DNA of 64,000 nt from the NCBI RefSeq assembly GCF_002979455.1, contig NZ_PCOU01000020.1, forward strand, positions 39,606 to 103,605, given 5' to 3'. Positions 43,162 to 51,809 of this stretch are shown here, piece after piece. The notes beneath the pieces were generated by a model. It was not told the DNA's origin. It searched no databases and was given only the letters and a program-made list of their open reading frames with translations. Numbering within the stretch: the stretch's first letter is position 1; the number at the start of each line of letters is the position of its first letter. Source of the DNA: Chryseobacterium sp. MYb7 (GTDB lineage: Bacteria; Bacteroidota; Bacteroidia; Flavobacteriales; Weeksellaceae). The position numbers and the translations under genes are program-made.

Positions 43162-44496
43162 TTATTTATTATTGCTACTACTGTTATGACCATCGCTGCT
43201 ATTACGGTTACTGTTCCCACTGCTATTGTTAATACTATTATTACCAGTACTTCTACTGTTATTCATTGCACTGCTCACCCTACCGGATGCAGAACCGGAT
43301 TTCGCAGATTTTGCAGCTGTTGCAGCCACAGAAGCACCTCCGGTTTTAACAGCCAGAACAGCAGTCTTAGCAGAGCCTGCCATTTTGCCTATGGCACTTT
43401 TCATCTTCGTCATGGCTCCGGCTCCTCCTGCTGATACAATGGTATCTGCAATGGTAGGGGTCATTAAAACCCCGATCCCGGTGACGATATAAGCTACGCA
43501 CGTAAAAAGTTGGTTATAAATCATTCCCGAATTGGTTACATAGACCAGTAGGGCATCTAAATTGGTCACCGTTCCGTTTGTTAAAAGGGTATCATACCTT
43601 TCTATTTCCATCATATAGCCGGAAGCGATCAGCTGCTGGCCAATGTTGATGATGGTATACGCCACAAAAGTGTACAGATTGATATTGATGAATTTGGAAA
43701 CCCAGTTGTAGAGGGAACTTTCAAATCCCGGAACAAGGGCCATACCCACCGCAATCGGACCTAATATAATAAGGATGTACGCCCATATTTTCTGAATAAA
43801 GAAAATCAGGTAGACACAAATTCTCAGAACGGAAAGGCAGATAAACTCAATCACTTCAGCAACTAATTTTTGCATCTGGAACTGCATCCTGATCTGCCAC
43901 TCCTTGATGGGCTGGATAAGTTTATCCAATCCCTCACTGATATCAAACCACGAATCATCAGCATCTTGTCCGGTATTCTCAATAACTTCCTGCTTGGCAT
44001 CTTCATCTGCTTTGAGCTTGATGATGGCATCGAGCAATTGCTGTTGTTTTTTGAAGCGCTGTACTCTAAGATCATTGACTTCTGATTCTATATCACTGAA
44101 AATGCTGATTCCCGGCTCTGCGATGGCTTCAAAGGGAGTCTGTATCAGATTAACAAATCCAGTCCAGTAGATCAGCGTAAATCCAATCAGAATGGGTTTC
44201 AGCATCGGGGTAATCTCCCACTCCCGGTCTCCGGCAGCCATCTGCCATCCCATGTATCCGAGGTACATCAGAGACCCTAATCCGCCAATAGCTTTTCCGA
44301 CCAATGCGGCATCGTTAGCATTGTCCTGAACACTGGTGTCCAGCTTGGTAAATACCTCCATGAACCATTTCTCAAAAGCTCCGTCGCCTTTCAAAAACTG
44401 GAGTAAATTGCTGTAATCGCCATCGGTCTGGGCAAAGCCCATTACCGGCAAAAAAAGTGTCAGGAGACACCAGCATAAGGTTACAGTTTTATTCAT
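43162..44496 (-). CDS. traJ: Conjugative transfer protein TraJ (VirB6-like polytopic)
   Basis: 444 residues from ATG 44496 (MNKTVTLCWCLLTLFLPVMG, signal-like). The protein is rich in membrane helices, for example LKPILIGFTLIYWTGFVNLI, RICVYLIFFIQKIWAYILI and FTCVAYIVTGIGVLMTPTIA. The conserved central part ILGPIAVGMALVPGFESSLY is that of TraJ, the inner-membrane channel component. The last ~50 residues are low-complexity Ser/Asn/Gly (SSGNSNRNSSDGHNSSSNNK). That tail is unusual and could be slippage-prone. The upstream gene ends 1 bp before the start. Confidence 0.87.
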   Translation of the reverse strand: MNKTVTLCWCLLTLFLPVMGFAQTDGDYSNLLQFLKGDGAFEKWFMEVFTKLDTSVQDNANDAALVGKAIGGLGSLMYLGYMGWQMAAGDREWEITPMLKPILIGFTLIYWTGFVNLIQTPFEAIAEPGISIFSDIESEVNDLRVQRFKKQQQLLDAIIKLKADEDAKQEVIENTGQDADDSWFDISEGLDKLIQPIKEWQIRMQFQMQKLVAEVIEFICLSVLRICVYLIFFIQKIWAYILIILGPIAVGMALVPGFESSLYNWVSKFININLYTFVAYTIINIGQQLIASGYMMEIERYDTLLTNGTVTNLDALLVYVTNSGMIYNQLFTCVAYIVTGIGVLMTPTIADTIVSAGGAGAMTKMKSAIGKMAGSAKTAVLAVKTGGASVAATAAKSAKSGSASGRVSSAMNNSRSTGNNSINNSSGNSNRNSSDGHNSSSNNK

Positions 44497-44497
44497 T

Positions 44498-45328
44498 TTA
44501 ATATCGGTTTTTATATTTGAGCATGATGTTTTGAACAACCTGCCTGTCTGATGCAGGACTCCAGGCTGTAGGCAAAGCATAAGGAGAATGATTTTTCAGG
44601 ATATTTTTATAATCCAGAAGAAGGGTCGTTTTGTTATTATGTTTCCTTAATTCCTGAGCAAATTTTCTCCAACGCAAAAGGGTTTCATGGTACATCAGAA
44701 AGCGCTTTCCCCTTGGCATATCCATAGACCGGGACATCGAATATTTTTCTTTGATCATATCCAGCTCCTCTTGAAGCCTTTTTAATGTTCCTATACTATT
44801 AAGCGTTTCATAAGTTTGTTGGTCTTTCAGCCTCCATTCCATAAAATTTTGCGGGGTATTCGGAAATTCAGTAATCGGCTTGAGCATCCGTTTATAATAC
44901 AAGAGCCAGAGAGGATCAGCATCTACGGTAGCAGAAGTCCAATGGGCAAAATCCTGGACACTCCTTTTATAAATGGTATCGGAAGCTGCTTTTATTTTTT
45001 TGGCTTCTTCCTCTTCGTATTTCAACTGGGCAAATCGCTGATTCTGTACTCCCGTAGGTTTTAAGGGCCTAATGTCGTCCCCGTCTTTATAATCCCTGTT
45101 GATTTTGGGTGCCCACATCCCCCATACCGTGGCATAGGCAAAGTTGGTCTGAACTCCCAGGAAATATTTAGGGTACGGGCGCCAGTCTCCCCAGCTTTCA
45201 AAAACCATTCTTTTGTGCTGGGCAACAATGGCAGGGTCATTGAGCCGTTTAACACTTAATTGTGCGGATACGGCGGTGACTACAAGCAATAAGTGCAGCC
45301 TGATTAATTTTATAAGTAAATTTTCCAT
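44498..45328 (-). CDS. Transfer-operon secreted protein with the shared C-terminal motif (4th of four)
   Basis: 276 residues from ATG 45328, where a signal peptide begins (IKLIRLHLLLVVTAVSAQ). The body is helical with many Trp and Tyr (WGDWRPYPKYFLGVQTNF, LDYKNILKNHSPYALPTAW). The end ASDRQVVQNIMLKYKNRY matches the ends of the three preceding genes. Its middle part is different from theirs, so the shared part is mainly the C-terminal tail. It is probably a periplasmic T4SS component. Confidence 0.65.
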   Translation of the reverse strand: MENLLIKLIRLHLLLVVTAVSAQLSVKRLNDPAIVAQHKRMVFESWGDWRPYPKYFLGVQTNFAYATVWGMWAPKINRDYKDGDDIRPLKPTGVQNQRFAQLKYEEEEAKKIKAASDTIYKRSVQDFAHWTSATVDADPLWLLYYKRMLKPITEFPNTPQNFMEWRLKDQQTYETLNSIGTLKRLQEELDMIKEKYSMSRSMDMPRGKRFLMYHETLLRWRKFAQELRKHNNKTTLLLDYKNILKNHSPYALPTAWSPASDRQVVQNIMLKYKNRY

Positions 45329-45332
45329 TGTT

Positions 45333-46049
45333 TTAATTAAAAATGTATTTGTATTTCTGAATAATGTCACTGACAATGGCTCTGTCGATATTGATGTAAT
45401 TCCTAAGTACAGGGACCTGATAGAGATAGGGGATCTTCTTTGCATTCTGTAGCCGTAAAATGATATAGAGAATATTGCCGTTGATATTCCTGACCCTTGT
45501 CAGTACCTTTTCAATGAGCATTTCCCGATCCATAGCATCCATCAGAAAATCTTTGTTTTCATTCAGGATATCCTGCGTGACCTCCTGTTGGAGCTTCAGG
45601 GCTTGCTGTCCTATAGCTGCATAATACTTAGAAACCAGCACGGCATATTCCGGATGCTGCACAGATAAATCCAACATGGTTTGGGAGTTGCTGACGATTT
45701 TGCCTAAATACTGATAGAGATAGATGAGCTTTTTACTTTGGGTAAGGGCCGAATTAACATTTTTAAGCTGCTGGTAGATATATTCCTGAATGGCAATCAC
45801 CTGAGCCGTTTTGTTTCTGATCTCGTTATACAGCTCATTTTGCTTTTCATAAGAGTCCAAAAAAGCCTGCTCACTCCCTAAACGAACGCCATGATTGACC
45901 GTAATCTGGGACAGCAGTTTATCATTGATCACGATCTGCTGGCTTTTTACGCAAACCGTAGAAAGCAATACAATTCCGAGGGTTAGTATTTTTTTGCTCA
46001 TATCCTTATTATTTTTTCCATTATGGTATTTGCTAATCTTCGATTTCAT
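45333..46049 (-). CDS. Transfer-operon helical protein with the shared C-terminal motif (3rd of four)
   Basis: 238 residues. The first ATG (46049, 3 bp after the previous stop) gives MKSKISKYHNGKNNK, similar to the beginning of the preceding gene. The ATG at 46001 (MSKKILTLGIVLLST) gives a better signal peptide, and both are possible. The body is helical; the segment HPEYAVLVSKYYAAIGQQ parallels HPQYAIFGVKASQKTYEQ in the first of the four. It ends NYINIDRAIVSDIIQKYK. Family resembles the TraI (DUF4141-like) periplasmic proteins of Bacteroidetes operons. Confidence 0.65.
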   Translation of the reverse strand: MKSKISKYHNGKNNKDMSKKILTLGIVLLSTVCVKSQQIVINDKLLSQITVNHGVRLGSEQAFLDSYEKQNELYNEIRNKTAQVIAIQEYIYQQLKNVNSALTQSKKLIYLYQYLGKIVSNSQTMLDLSVQHPEYAVLVSKYYAAIGQQALKLQQEVTQDILNENKDFLMDAMDREMLIEKVLTRVRNINGNILYIILRLQNAKKIPYLYQVPVLRNYINIDRAIVSDIIQKYKYIFN

Positions 46050-46051
46050 TC

Positions 46052-46774
46052 TTAAAAGGATTTAATGTTCTTCATAATGTTTTCTACCACTTGTTTATCC
46101 CTGTTGACGTAATATTGGAAAGCTCTTTTATTGCGCAGTACTTTAGCTTTAATATCCCGTATTTTTAAAAGCATATGGGTGGAATTCCTACTCAGGGTTT
46201 TGACTTCACCCAGTGCATAATCCAATAAAATTTTGCGTTCCGATTTTTCCATTTGATTGATCGCTCCGTAAGAGAGGATAATCCCGGTGATCAGGCGGAG
46301 TACCATTTGTAAATCATCCACATACTGTACTCCGGAAGGCAGGACTGCTGCAATAGAGTAAGGTGCGGTTTCAATTTCATCAATAATGGCGGCCTGGTTT
46401 TGAGTGATCTTACCAATCTCCCTGCTCATCGCAACTCCTGTTGGGATCGCCTGCAAGGCAAATGAAACAATCCTCAGCCTGTCCTGTATTTTAACCACCT
46501 TATCCTTGAAGCTGTTCCACTCGTTTTTATTGATGGTTTCAATTCCGGCATTCAGTGTCTGGTTTTGCCGCATTTCTTTTTGCCTGTCATGCTCCTTCAT
46601 CGTGGCGTTGATTTCCAAATCCATCATTGGAAAGGAAACATTTTCTTTTTGCCAGGCGGGTGTGGACCCTCCTCCGGAAGAAATTAATGCCACATAAACT
46701 ACCGGAATCAACAAGCTTAGAAAAATTTTCTTTTTGCCTCCATTAAATCGGCGAATCTCATTCTTCGATTTCAT
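46052..46774 (-). CDS. Transfer-operon helical protein with the shared C-terminal motif (2nd of four)
   Basis: 240 residues. An N-terminal basic stretch and membrane/signal helix (KKKIFLSLLIPVVYVALISS) are followed by a helical domain with LQAIPTGVAMSREIGKITQN and a hydrophobic VLPSGVQYVDDLQMVLRLIT. It ends YYVNRDKQVVENIMKNIK. It lies 10 bp after the first of the series and 2 bp before the third. Probably a periplasmic, membrane-attached T4SS protein. Confidence 0.65.
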   Translation of the reverse strand: MKSKNEIRRFNGGKKKIFLSLLIPVVYVALISSGGGSTPAWQKENVSFPMMDLEINATMKEHDRQKEMRQNQTLNAGIETINKNEWNSFKDKVVKIQDRLRIVSFALQAIPTGVAMSREIGKITQNQAAIIDEIETAPYSIAAVLPSGVQYVDDLQMVLRLITGIILSYGAINQMEKSERKILLDYALGEVKTLSRNSTHMLLKIRDIKAKVLRNKRAFQYYVNRDKQVVENIMKNIKSF

Positions 46775-46784
46775 CTTAAAAAAA

Positions 46785-47438
46785 TTAAAAATTTCGTTTG
46801 TACCGGTTCATAATGTCTTCAACAATGGCTTTATCCGTATTGATATAGCCCGCGAAGGGATTAATGGAGTTCCAGAATCCCAGTCTGTTGGCTTTTTCCA
46901 ATCGCAGCTTGATAGCCAAAAGCCACAGCTTTAAATTCTTTACATTTCCTAATATGTTATGCAGGATCTTATAACGGTCTCCTGCTGTAGCGAGGTTCAA
47001 CTCTCCTGAGGTAAGGATGTCCGATACATCGGTTACGATTTTCAGGCTCTGCTCATAGGTTTTTTGCGAGGCTTTAACCCCGAAAATGGCGTACTGAGGA
47101 TGTGCGGAAGCCAGTTGAACGACATCAGAAGAATATCCGTAGCATTTATTAAGTTCCGTATAAATTTCCTTGACCTGAATTCCATTTTGCAGGGTTCCGG
47201 AAACTTCTTTCAAGCCTTTAAGTATTTTATTCTGGATATCATTGGCGGCTACCATCTGGGTTCCTACCCAGGTCTGCGCATCTTTCAGCTTGGAAGTTTC
47301 ATCGATGACTTCATTCTGCTTGGCTTTCAGGTTTTCTGAATACAGGATCATCGCTGCCGTTACGGTAGGGTCTATGTAGGTGTTTTGGGCATATACTAAA
47401 CTTCCAAATCCTAAAAAAATTAAACTAAACTTTTTCAT
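46785..47438 (-). CDS. Transfer-operon helical protein with the shared C-terminal motif (1st of four, TraI-like)
   Basis: 217 residues with a signal peptide (FSLIFLGFGSLVYAQ). The protein is all helical (AMILYSENLKAKQNEVID, LKGLKEVSGTLQNGIQVKEI), with HPQYAIF in the middle. It ends GYINTDKAIVEDIMNRYK, the motif shared by the next three genes. The position directly after the VirB4-type ATPase is that of TraI (DUF4141) in CTnDOT-like operons. The start overlaps the end of the ATPase by 14 bp. Confidence 0.7.
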   Translation of the reverse strand: MKKFSLIFLGFGSLVYAQNTYIDPTVTAAMILYSENLKAKQNEVIDETSKLKDAQTWVGTQMVAANDIQNKILKGLKEVSGTLQNGIQVKEIYTELNKCYGYSSDVVQLASAHPQYAIFGVKASQKTYEQSLKIVTDVSDILTSGELNLATAGDRYKILHNILGNVKNLKLWLLAIKLRLEKANRLGFWNSINPFAGYINTDKAIVEDIMNRYKRNF

Positions 47439-50400
47439 AGGTATAGGCTTGTCTGTTGATTAATTCCGAAAGACTGATGTTATGATCTTCTAATTCCTGT
47501 GTGAGGATTTTGAAAATATTTTTACCAAGGTTCGTCTTCCGGTTCTTAAATCCGTGGTAGAACGCAAGGACTTTTGAGTCCAAGGGTTTTTGATAGAGGT
47601 TCACTAAGGAGACCATGCTTCCCATATCATCCCCGAAGCTTTTCACCTGTTCTGCAAAGATTTCTAAGGCTCTATGATAGTTCCCGTACTCTTGTACGTA
47701 ATATTCAACAGCCGACTTTTCGGGCTTTTCCGTGGTGTAGGTTAAATATTGCTCAAGGGCCACTTCATTGCCGTAGACTTCTCCCTTAGAACCTCGTTTG
47801 AGATAAAATTCCTTGAAGCGGCTTCGCCCGAACTTATTATTTAAGTTGTTAATCGTGAAAATCTTGTTCTGTTCTACTTTATTAAGAGACAATAAAGCCG
47901 CTATACGGTCGAAATTGTCCTTGAATTTGGTCTGATCCAGCAGAATAAACGTATCGGAATTGTTGATAATGCTGTCTTTTACGACGGCATTGCCAATGAT
48001 ATCATCCAGTTCCTGCGTAACTACCACCGCTTCGCCCCAGAATTTCCGTACGGTTTTGTAGAGATAGAGGATGTACCCACCCATTAATTTTGAGGCAATA
48101 GCCTTCCATGCTTCTTCGATGATCAGGGCTTTGCGACGGTCTTTTCTCAGTCTCATCTTCTGGATGAAAGTGTCCATAATGATGAGCGTTACGATCGGGA
48201 AAAGTTTGGGGTTATCCTTGACATTATCGATTTCGAATACGATGAAAGGCTCATTAAAGAGACTATTGTCTCCTTCATTATTTAGGGTCGTCCCATAACG
48301 TCCGCCTTTGTAAAAATCCCTCAATACAAATAGGAATGTCCTAAGATTAAATTCCGTCTCTCTGATTTTATGCTTTTTGTTATTCAGGTAAAGAGGCAGG
48401 AATTTTTCGCAGTACTCATAGAATCCGTTGAAGGAAAGTTCTTTTATAATGAGCTTTTCTTCCAGCTCCTTAATTTTTTTAATAAGGGCTTTTCTGAACG
48501 ATTCATTCCATTCTTGAGTATCTTTAGGCTGCTGTATGATTTCATTAGCCTGAATGAGAATCAGCTGAGTCTCATTATAGGCTTTGCGTTTTTCCTGATC
48601 ACTCAGGGTTTCATAAGCCTCATAGATTGTATAGAATTTCTCGCTGTCATAATCAGGATTATTCAGATTTTTATCGGGATGGTATTCAATAGCGAGTTTT
48701 CTAAAGGCTTCTTTCACTTCATCAAAGCCGGCATCGAAAGCAATTCCCAGAATATCATAATAGGTATGTTGTTCTCTCGATTGCTCTTCGTATGCTGCAT
48801 AGACATCTTCTTCGTGAATATTGTATTTGCTTAAATAGAGTATGAGCTCTTCCGTGGTTTTATTTTTGCACCAATTTGTTCCCGAATGAAAAAAACTGTG
48901 ATAATATGACATCAGGACATTATCCAGTATGGATTTTTGTGCTGAGGACATCGTCGCATCAGGTCCCTGCCAGATCAAAAAGATCAGGTTGGTCAAAAAC
49001 TCTATTTTTTCAATATTGAATTCTTTTTTATCCATCAGGAAAGGATTCATCGTAATGGGTTTTTCTTCCGTATACTGGATGTATCTTCCACCTTTGTACC
49101 TACAGGTTCCTGAGTAAGAGTCTCCGGTATCCACGATCACGACATCATAATTGTACGTAAGGTATTGCTCCACGATATTATTCATTAAAAAGCTCTTGCC
49201 TGAACCGCTGGGTCCCAGCACAAACTTGTTACGGTTATTGATTCTTCCGGTTTTCATCGGTAAATCCGAGGGATCTACTTTTAGGGGAACGCCCTGCCGG
49301 TCGGTAAATCTGAGGTAGAAGCCACTTTCTTCGTTCACGGGGTAGCTTTCTTTAAAAAAAAAACATAACGCCGCTTCGCTCGTCGTCATAAACAGGTCAT
49401 ACTCCCTGAGTTCCGTGGCGTTGCCTGGTAGGGCTGCTCGAAATAGCTCCAATTGGTTATAGGCATTTCTTGAAACTATGATCCCCTTGGTAAACAGCTT
49501 ATTTTCAATCAGAGACTTTATCCCTTCCATTTCTTCCAAAGTGTTTGCTGAAAATAGTAAGGAAAAATGGGCATTAACAATAAGCTGGCCATCTATGGCG
49601 ATATGATGAAGAAGGCTCTGGATTTCTTCAGCAATAATGGCATTGGACGGGGAATTGTTCGCTGCTCCTTCGTGCTTTTTCTTCTTTTTGTCCAGTTCCC
49701 TTTGCTGCTGTGCCTGATGTGGAATGGTAATGACCTGGTTGTAGATAATCGTTTCATAATCTTCCAGCTCATTGATGAAGGTAAAATTATCCACTGCCGT
49801 TTCGGCAGCGGCTCCGTTTCCTCCCAGTATGGAATAAGGCTCAATTTCAGAAGGCAGGTCAATGTTTTCAACATCGACATAGGAGATGTTTTTAACAAAG
49901 CGGTTGCCGATTTGCAGGTATTCATTGGTACTTCTGATATTGTCAAAAACCGGGGTACCTGAAAACTGCATGGATAAAGCTCCGGAAATATAATACTCAA
50001 AATCTTTCTCAAATAGAAATTCCGGTTCACAGTCATTTTGCTTCAACAGCATAAACACCTTCTGGCATTTGTCCCGGAGTTCTTTATAGCTCTTTTCTGT
50101 TATATTGCCACCATTCGCTGACCGCCCGTTTTTTTTATTTTTATCATGAATAATATCCGTAAACAGTAATATCGTTTCAATGGTTTTAAAAAGCCTGCCG
50201 TCAAAATGCTCGGAATATTTCTGTTGAAGGAACTCCTTGGAAGGTTCGGCTGAATATTTCTTTTTTGCGAAAATATCAAGTTTCTGAACAATTCTTCCTT
50301 CCCCGATGATGGATACCACCTGGTTCAGAACCGTATGAAAATGGAGATAATAATCCGGATCTGCCGAATATTGTTCCACCATATTTCTGATTCTGATGCC

Positions 50401-50514
50401 AATGATGGGGTTTCCGTACTGACCGAAAAGAACATCAAAATCCCAATAGTGATCTTTTCCATAATCATACCCGATGAAAGGAATATTAAATGCCTGTTTT
50501 TTTGTTGTTGCCAT
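47425..50514 (-). CDS. traG: VirB4-type conjugation ATPase TraG with an inserted DnaJ J-domain
   Basis: 1029 residues. The N-terminal ~400 residues are the TraG/VirB4 N-domain. Walker A is GPSGSGKSF (434-442), followed by VVIVDTGDSY and IWQGPDATMSSAQKSILD. Walker B is ALIIEEAWKAI (796-806) with VVTQELDDI after it. Between them, residues about 583-647 (DNA 48574-48768) are a full J-domain: YYDILGI, KEAFRKLAIEYHPDKN with HPD at 612-614, and FYTIYEAYETLSDQEKRKAY. Bacteroidetes TraG proteins are usually about 830 residues and lack this. The J-domain is in frame, with normal codon use, and the ATPase motifs on both sides are intact, so it looks functional. J-domains stimulate Hsp70 ATPase, which implies recruitment of DnaK to the T4SS. 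Confidence 0.9.
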   Translation of the reverse strand: MATTKKQAFNIPFIGYDYGKDHYWDFDVLFGQYGNPIIGIRIRNMVEQYSADPDYYLHFHTVLNQVVSIIGEGRIVQKLDIFAKKKYSAEPSKEFLQQKYSEHFDGRLFKTIETILLFTDIIHDKNKKNGRSANGGNITEKSYKELRDKCQKVFMLLKQNDCEPEFLFEKDFEYYISGALSMQFSGTPVFDNIRSTNEYLQIGNRFVKNISYVDVENIDLPSEIEPYSILGGNGAAAETAVDNFTFINELEDYETIIYNQVITIPHQAQQQRELDKKKKKHEGAANNSPSNAIIAEEIQSLLHHIAIDGQLIVNAHFSLLFSANTLEEMEGIKSLIENKLFTKGIIVSRNAYNQLELFRAALPGNATELREYDLFMTTSEAALCFFFKESYPVNEESGFYLRFTDRQGVPLKVDPSDLPMKTGRINNRNKFVLGPSGSGKSFLMNNIVEQYLTYNYDVVIVDTGDSYSGTCRYKGGRYIQYTEEKPITMNPFLMDKKEFNIEKIEFLTNLIFLIWQGPDATMSSAQKSILDNVLMSYYHSFFHSGTNWCKNKTTEELILYLSKYNIHEEDVYAAYEEQSREQHTYYDILGIAFDAGFDEVKEAFRKLAIEYHPDKNLNNPDYDSEKFYTIYEAYETLSDQEKRKAYNETQLILIQANEIIQQPKDTQEWNESFRKALIKKIKELEEKLIIKELSFNGFYEYCEKFLPLYLNNKKHKIRETEFNLRTFLFVLRDFYKGGRYGTTLNNEGDNSLFNEPFIVFEIDNVKDNPKLFPIVTLIIMDTFIQKMRLRKDRRKALIIEEAWKAIASKLMGGYILYLYKTVRKFWGEAVVVTQELDDIIGNAVVKDSIINNSDTFILLDQTKFKDNFDRIAALLSLNKVEQNKIFTINNLNNKFGRSRFKEFYLKRGSKGEVYGNEVALEQYLTYTTEKPEKSAVEYYVQEYGNYHRALEIFAEQVKSFGDDMGSMVSLVNLYQKPLDSKVLAFYHGFKNRKTNLGKNIFKILTQELEDHNISLSELINRQAYTYEKV

Positions 50515-50800
50515 GCTGTAAAAATCTTTTGCTGTTCAACCTTTTAGGGAAAATGAAAATCTGATCGAAGTTTTTAGTTTTATCGTACAAACCACGCTTA
50601 TCCTGTCTTTTGAAAATGAAATAAACCCCGCCTCCGGTGGCTGCAAGCCCCAATAAAGAGCCCAGTAATCCAAACCTGGATAAGATAAGCGCGGCTATGA
50701 CTCCGGCTCCGATAACACCCACCGCATAGAAAATATATTTTCCTTTGAGTCCGAAGAATACAAGAGGCTTTTTGAGCCCCTTGTAGAGGTAGAATCCCAT
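50486..50800 (-). CDS. traF: Conjugative transfer protein TraF (DUF4133)
   Basis: 104 residues with two adjacent membrane helices (YIFYAVGVIGAGVIAALIL and LLGSLLGLAATGGGVYFIF) after YKGLKKPLVFFGLKG, and a basic tail. This is the DUF4133/TraF family, comparable to VirB3. Its 3' end overlaps the TraG start by 29 bp, as VirB3 and VirB4 genes are commonly coupled. Confidence 0.88.
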   Translation of the reverse strand: MGFYLYKGLKKPLVFFGLKGKYIFYAVGVIGAGVIAALILSRFGLLGSLLGLAATGGGVYFIFKRQDKRGLYDKTKNFDQIFIFPKRLNSKRFLQHGNNKKTGI

Positions 50801-50803
50801 AAC

Positions 50804-51124
50804 TTAAGCAAAGAATGAGGTGACGAATTCCGGAACGACAATCAGAAAGATCATGGCTCCCCCATAACCAAGGATTTCTTTGTTGACATCCTGATCACCG
50901 TTAGTCCATTTGTTATACACTCTAAGACCTCCGATAAAGCCGACCAATCCACCCACGGCTTTCAGAATCAGTTTGATGGGATCCCAATAGTCCTTAATGT
51001 CATTGGCTGCATTGGAGATGGCTGTTGCTCCGCCCTGGGCAAATACAGGCGTGACAGCAAGAAGAATCATACAGGCAGTCAATATCTTTTTTACTGCTGC
51101 ATAGCGTTTTAAATTGTTGTTCAT
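50804..51124 (-). CDS. traE: Conjugative transfer protein TraE (DUF4134)
   Basis: 106 residues from ATG 51124. A signal peptide (ILTACMILLAVTPVFAQ) is followed by GGATAISNAANDIKDYWDPI. Two membrane helices follow (LILKAVGGLVGFIGGLRVY and YGGAMIFLIVVPEFVTSFF). This is DUF4134/TraE, the VirB2 (pilin-like) counterpart in Bacteroidetes operons. It precedes TraF by 3 bp. Confidence 0.88.
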   Translation of the reverse strand: MNNNLKRYAAVKKILTACMILLAVTPVFAQGGATAISNAANDIKDYWDPIKLILKAVGGLVGFIGGLRVYNKWTNGDQDVNKEILGYGGAMIFLIVVPEFVTSFFA

Positions 51125-51240
51125 AATGATCAATTATTGGTTTAGAATTAAATTTTGTGCTCAGAAATAGGCATAAGAGGTATGCTATCCGTATCTGTTG
51201 ACAGGATGATATTGGGTCAATTTGGAGTGTTCCTTACTGC

Positions 51241-51777
51241 TTAAATGACGGAGTGGTAGACCTTTTGGCCTTCATAATTAGCCACCAGCTGAACGGTGGT
51301 CTCCGATAAGTTCAAAAGCTCTTTCCAGTGGGACTTTTTAGGCTCAGCCTTTTCCCTTTTAGGATACTCTTCTGCTTTGACATGTATATCCTGAGGTTGG
51401 CTTGTATTATCGGACTGGTTCTTTTCTGCCGGTGCCGCTTTGGTATTGTTCGCCGGTGGTGGCATATCGTCAATATCCTGCTCGGCTTCAAATCGTTTTC
51501 TCAGCTCTTCCAGATCCGGCTGCTGATCGATAGTTGATGGGTTTGCGGAGTGAAGTTCTTTTTTCAAAAAGGATTTGGGCGTATTGACGTTTTCAACATC
51601 TTCAATTCCAATCCGGCTTGGAGGTTCAGCATCAGTTTGTGCAAAACCGCTCAGTGAAAATTCTTCAGTCAGATCGACGTGAGTGATCTTTTCTTTTTTT
51701 AAGAAAAGGTCGTACAGGATATTTCCGGCATAATACAGGAAATAAGCTGCTAACAGGATGAGTGAATACTTTATCAT
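51241..51777 (-). CDS. Single-pass membrane protein with proline-rich region (TraD position)
   Basis: 178 residues. N-terminal membrane helix (YSLILLAAYFLYYAGNILY), then acidic and Pro/Ala/Lys-rich low-complexity regions (DMPPPANNTKAAPAEKNQ), and a short conserved-looking C-terminus (LLNLSETTVQLVANYEGQKV). It lies between the ParA gene and TraE, where CTnDOT-like elements have TraB-TraD proteins. Function unknown. Confidence 0.6.
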   Translation of the reverse strand: MIKYSLILLAAYFLYYAGNILYDLFLKKEKITHVDLTEEFSLSGFAQTDAEPPSRIGIEDVENVNTPKSFLKKELHSANPSTIDQQPDLEELRKRFEAEQDIDDMPPPANNTKAAPAEKNQSDNTSQPQDIHVKAEEYPKREKAEPKKSHWKELLNLSETTVQLVANYEGQKVYHSVI

Positions 51778-51809
51778 ATTTTTTATTTTGTTTTTCTTTG
51801 GAATCAGCC

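Noticed and set aside
44498..45445. Longer start for the fourth shared-motif gene at 45445
   Set aside because: The extra 39 residues lie in the preceding coding sequence, and the ATG at 45328 begins a clear signal peptide.
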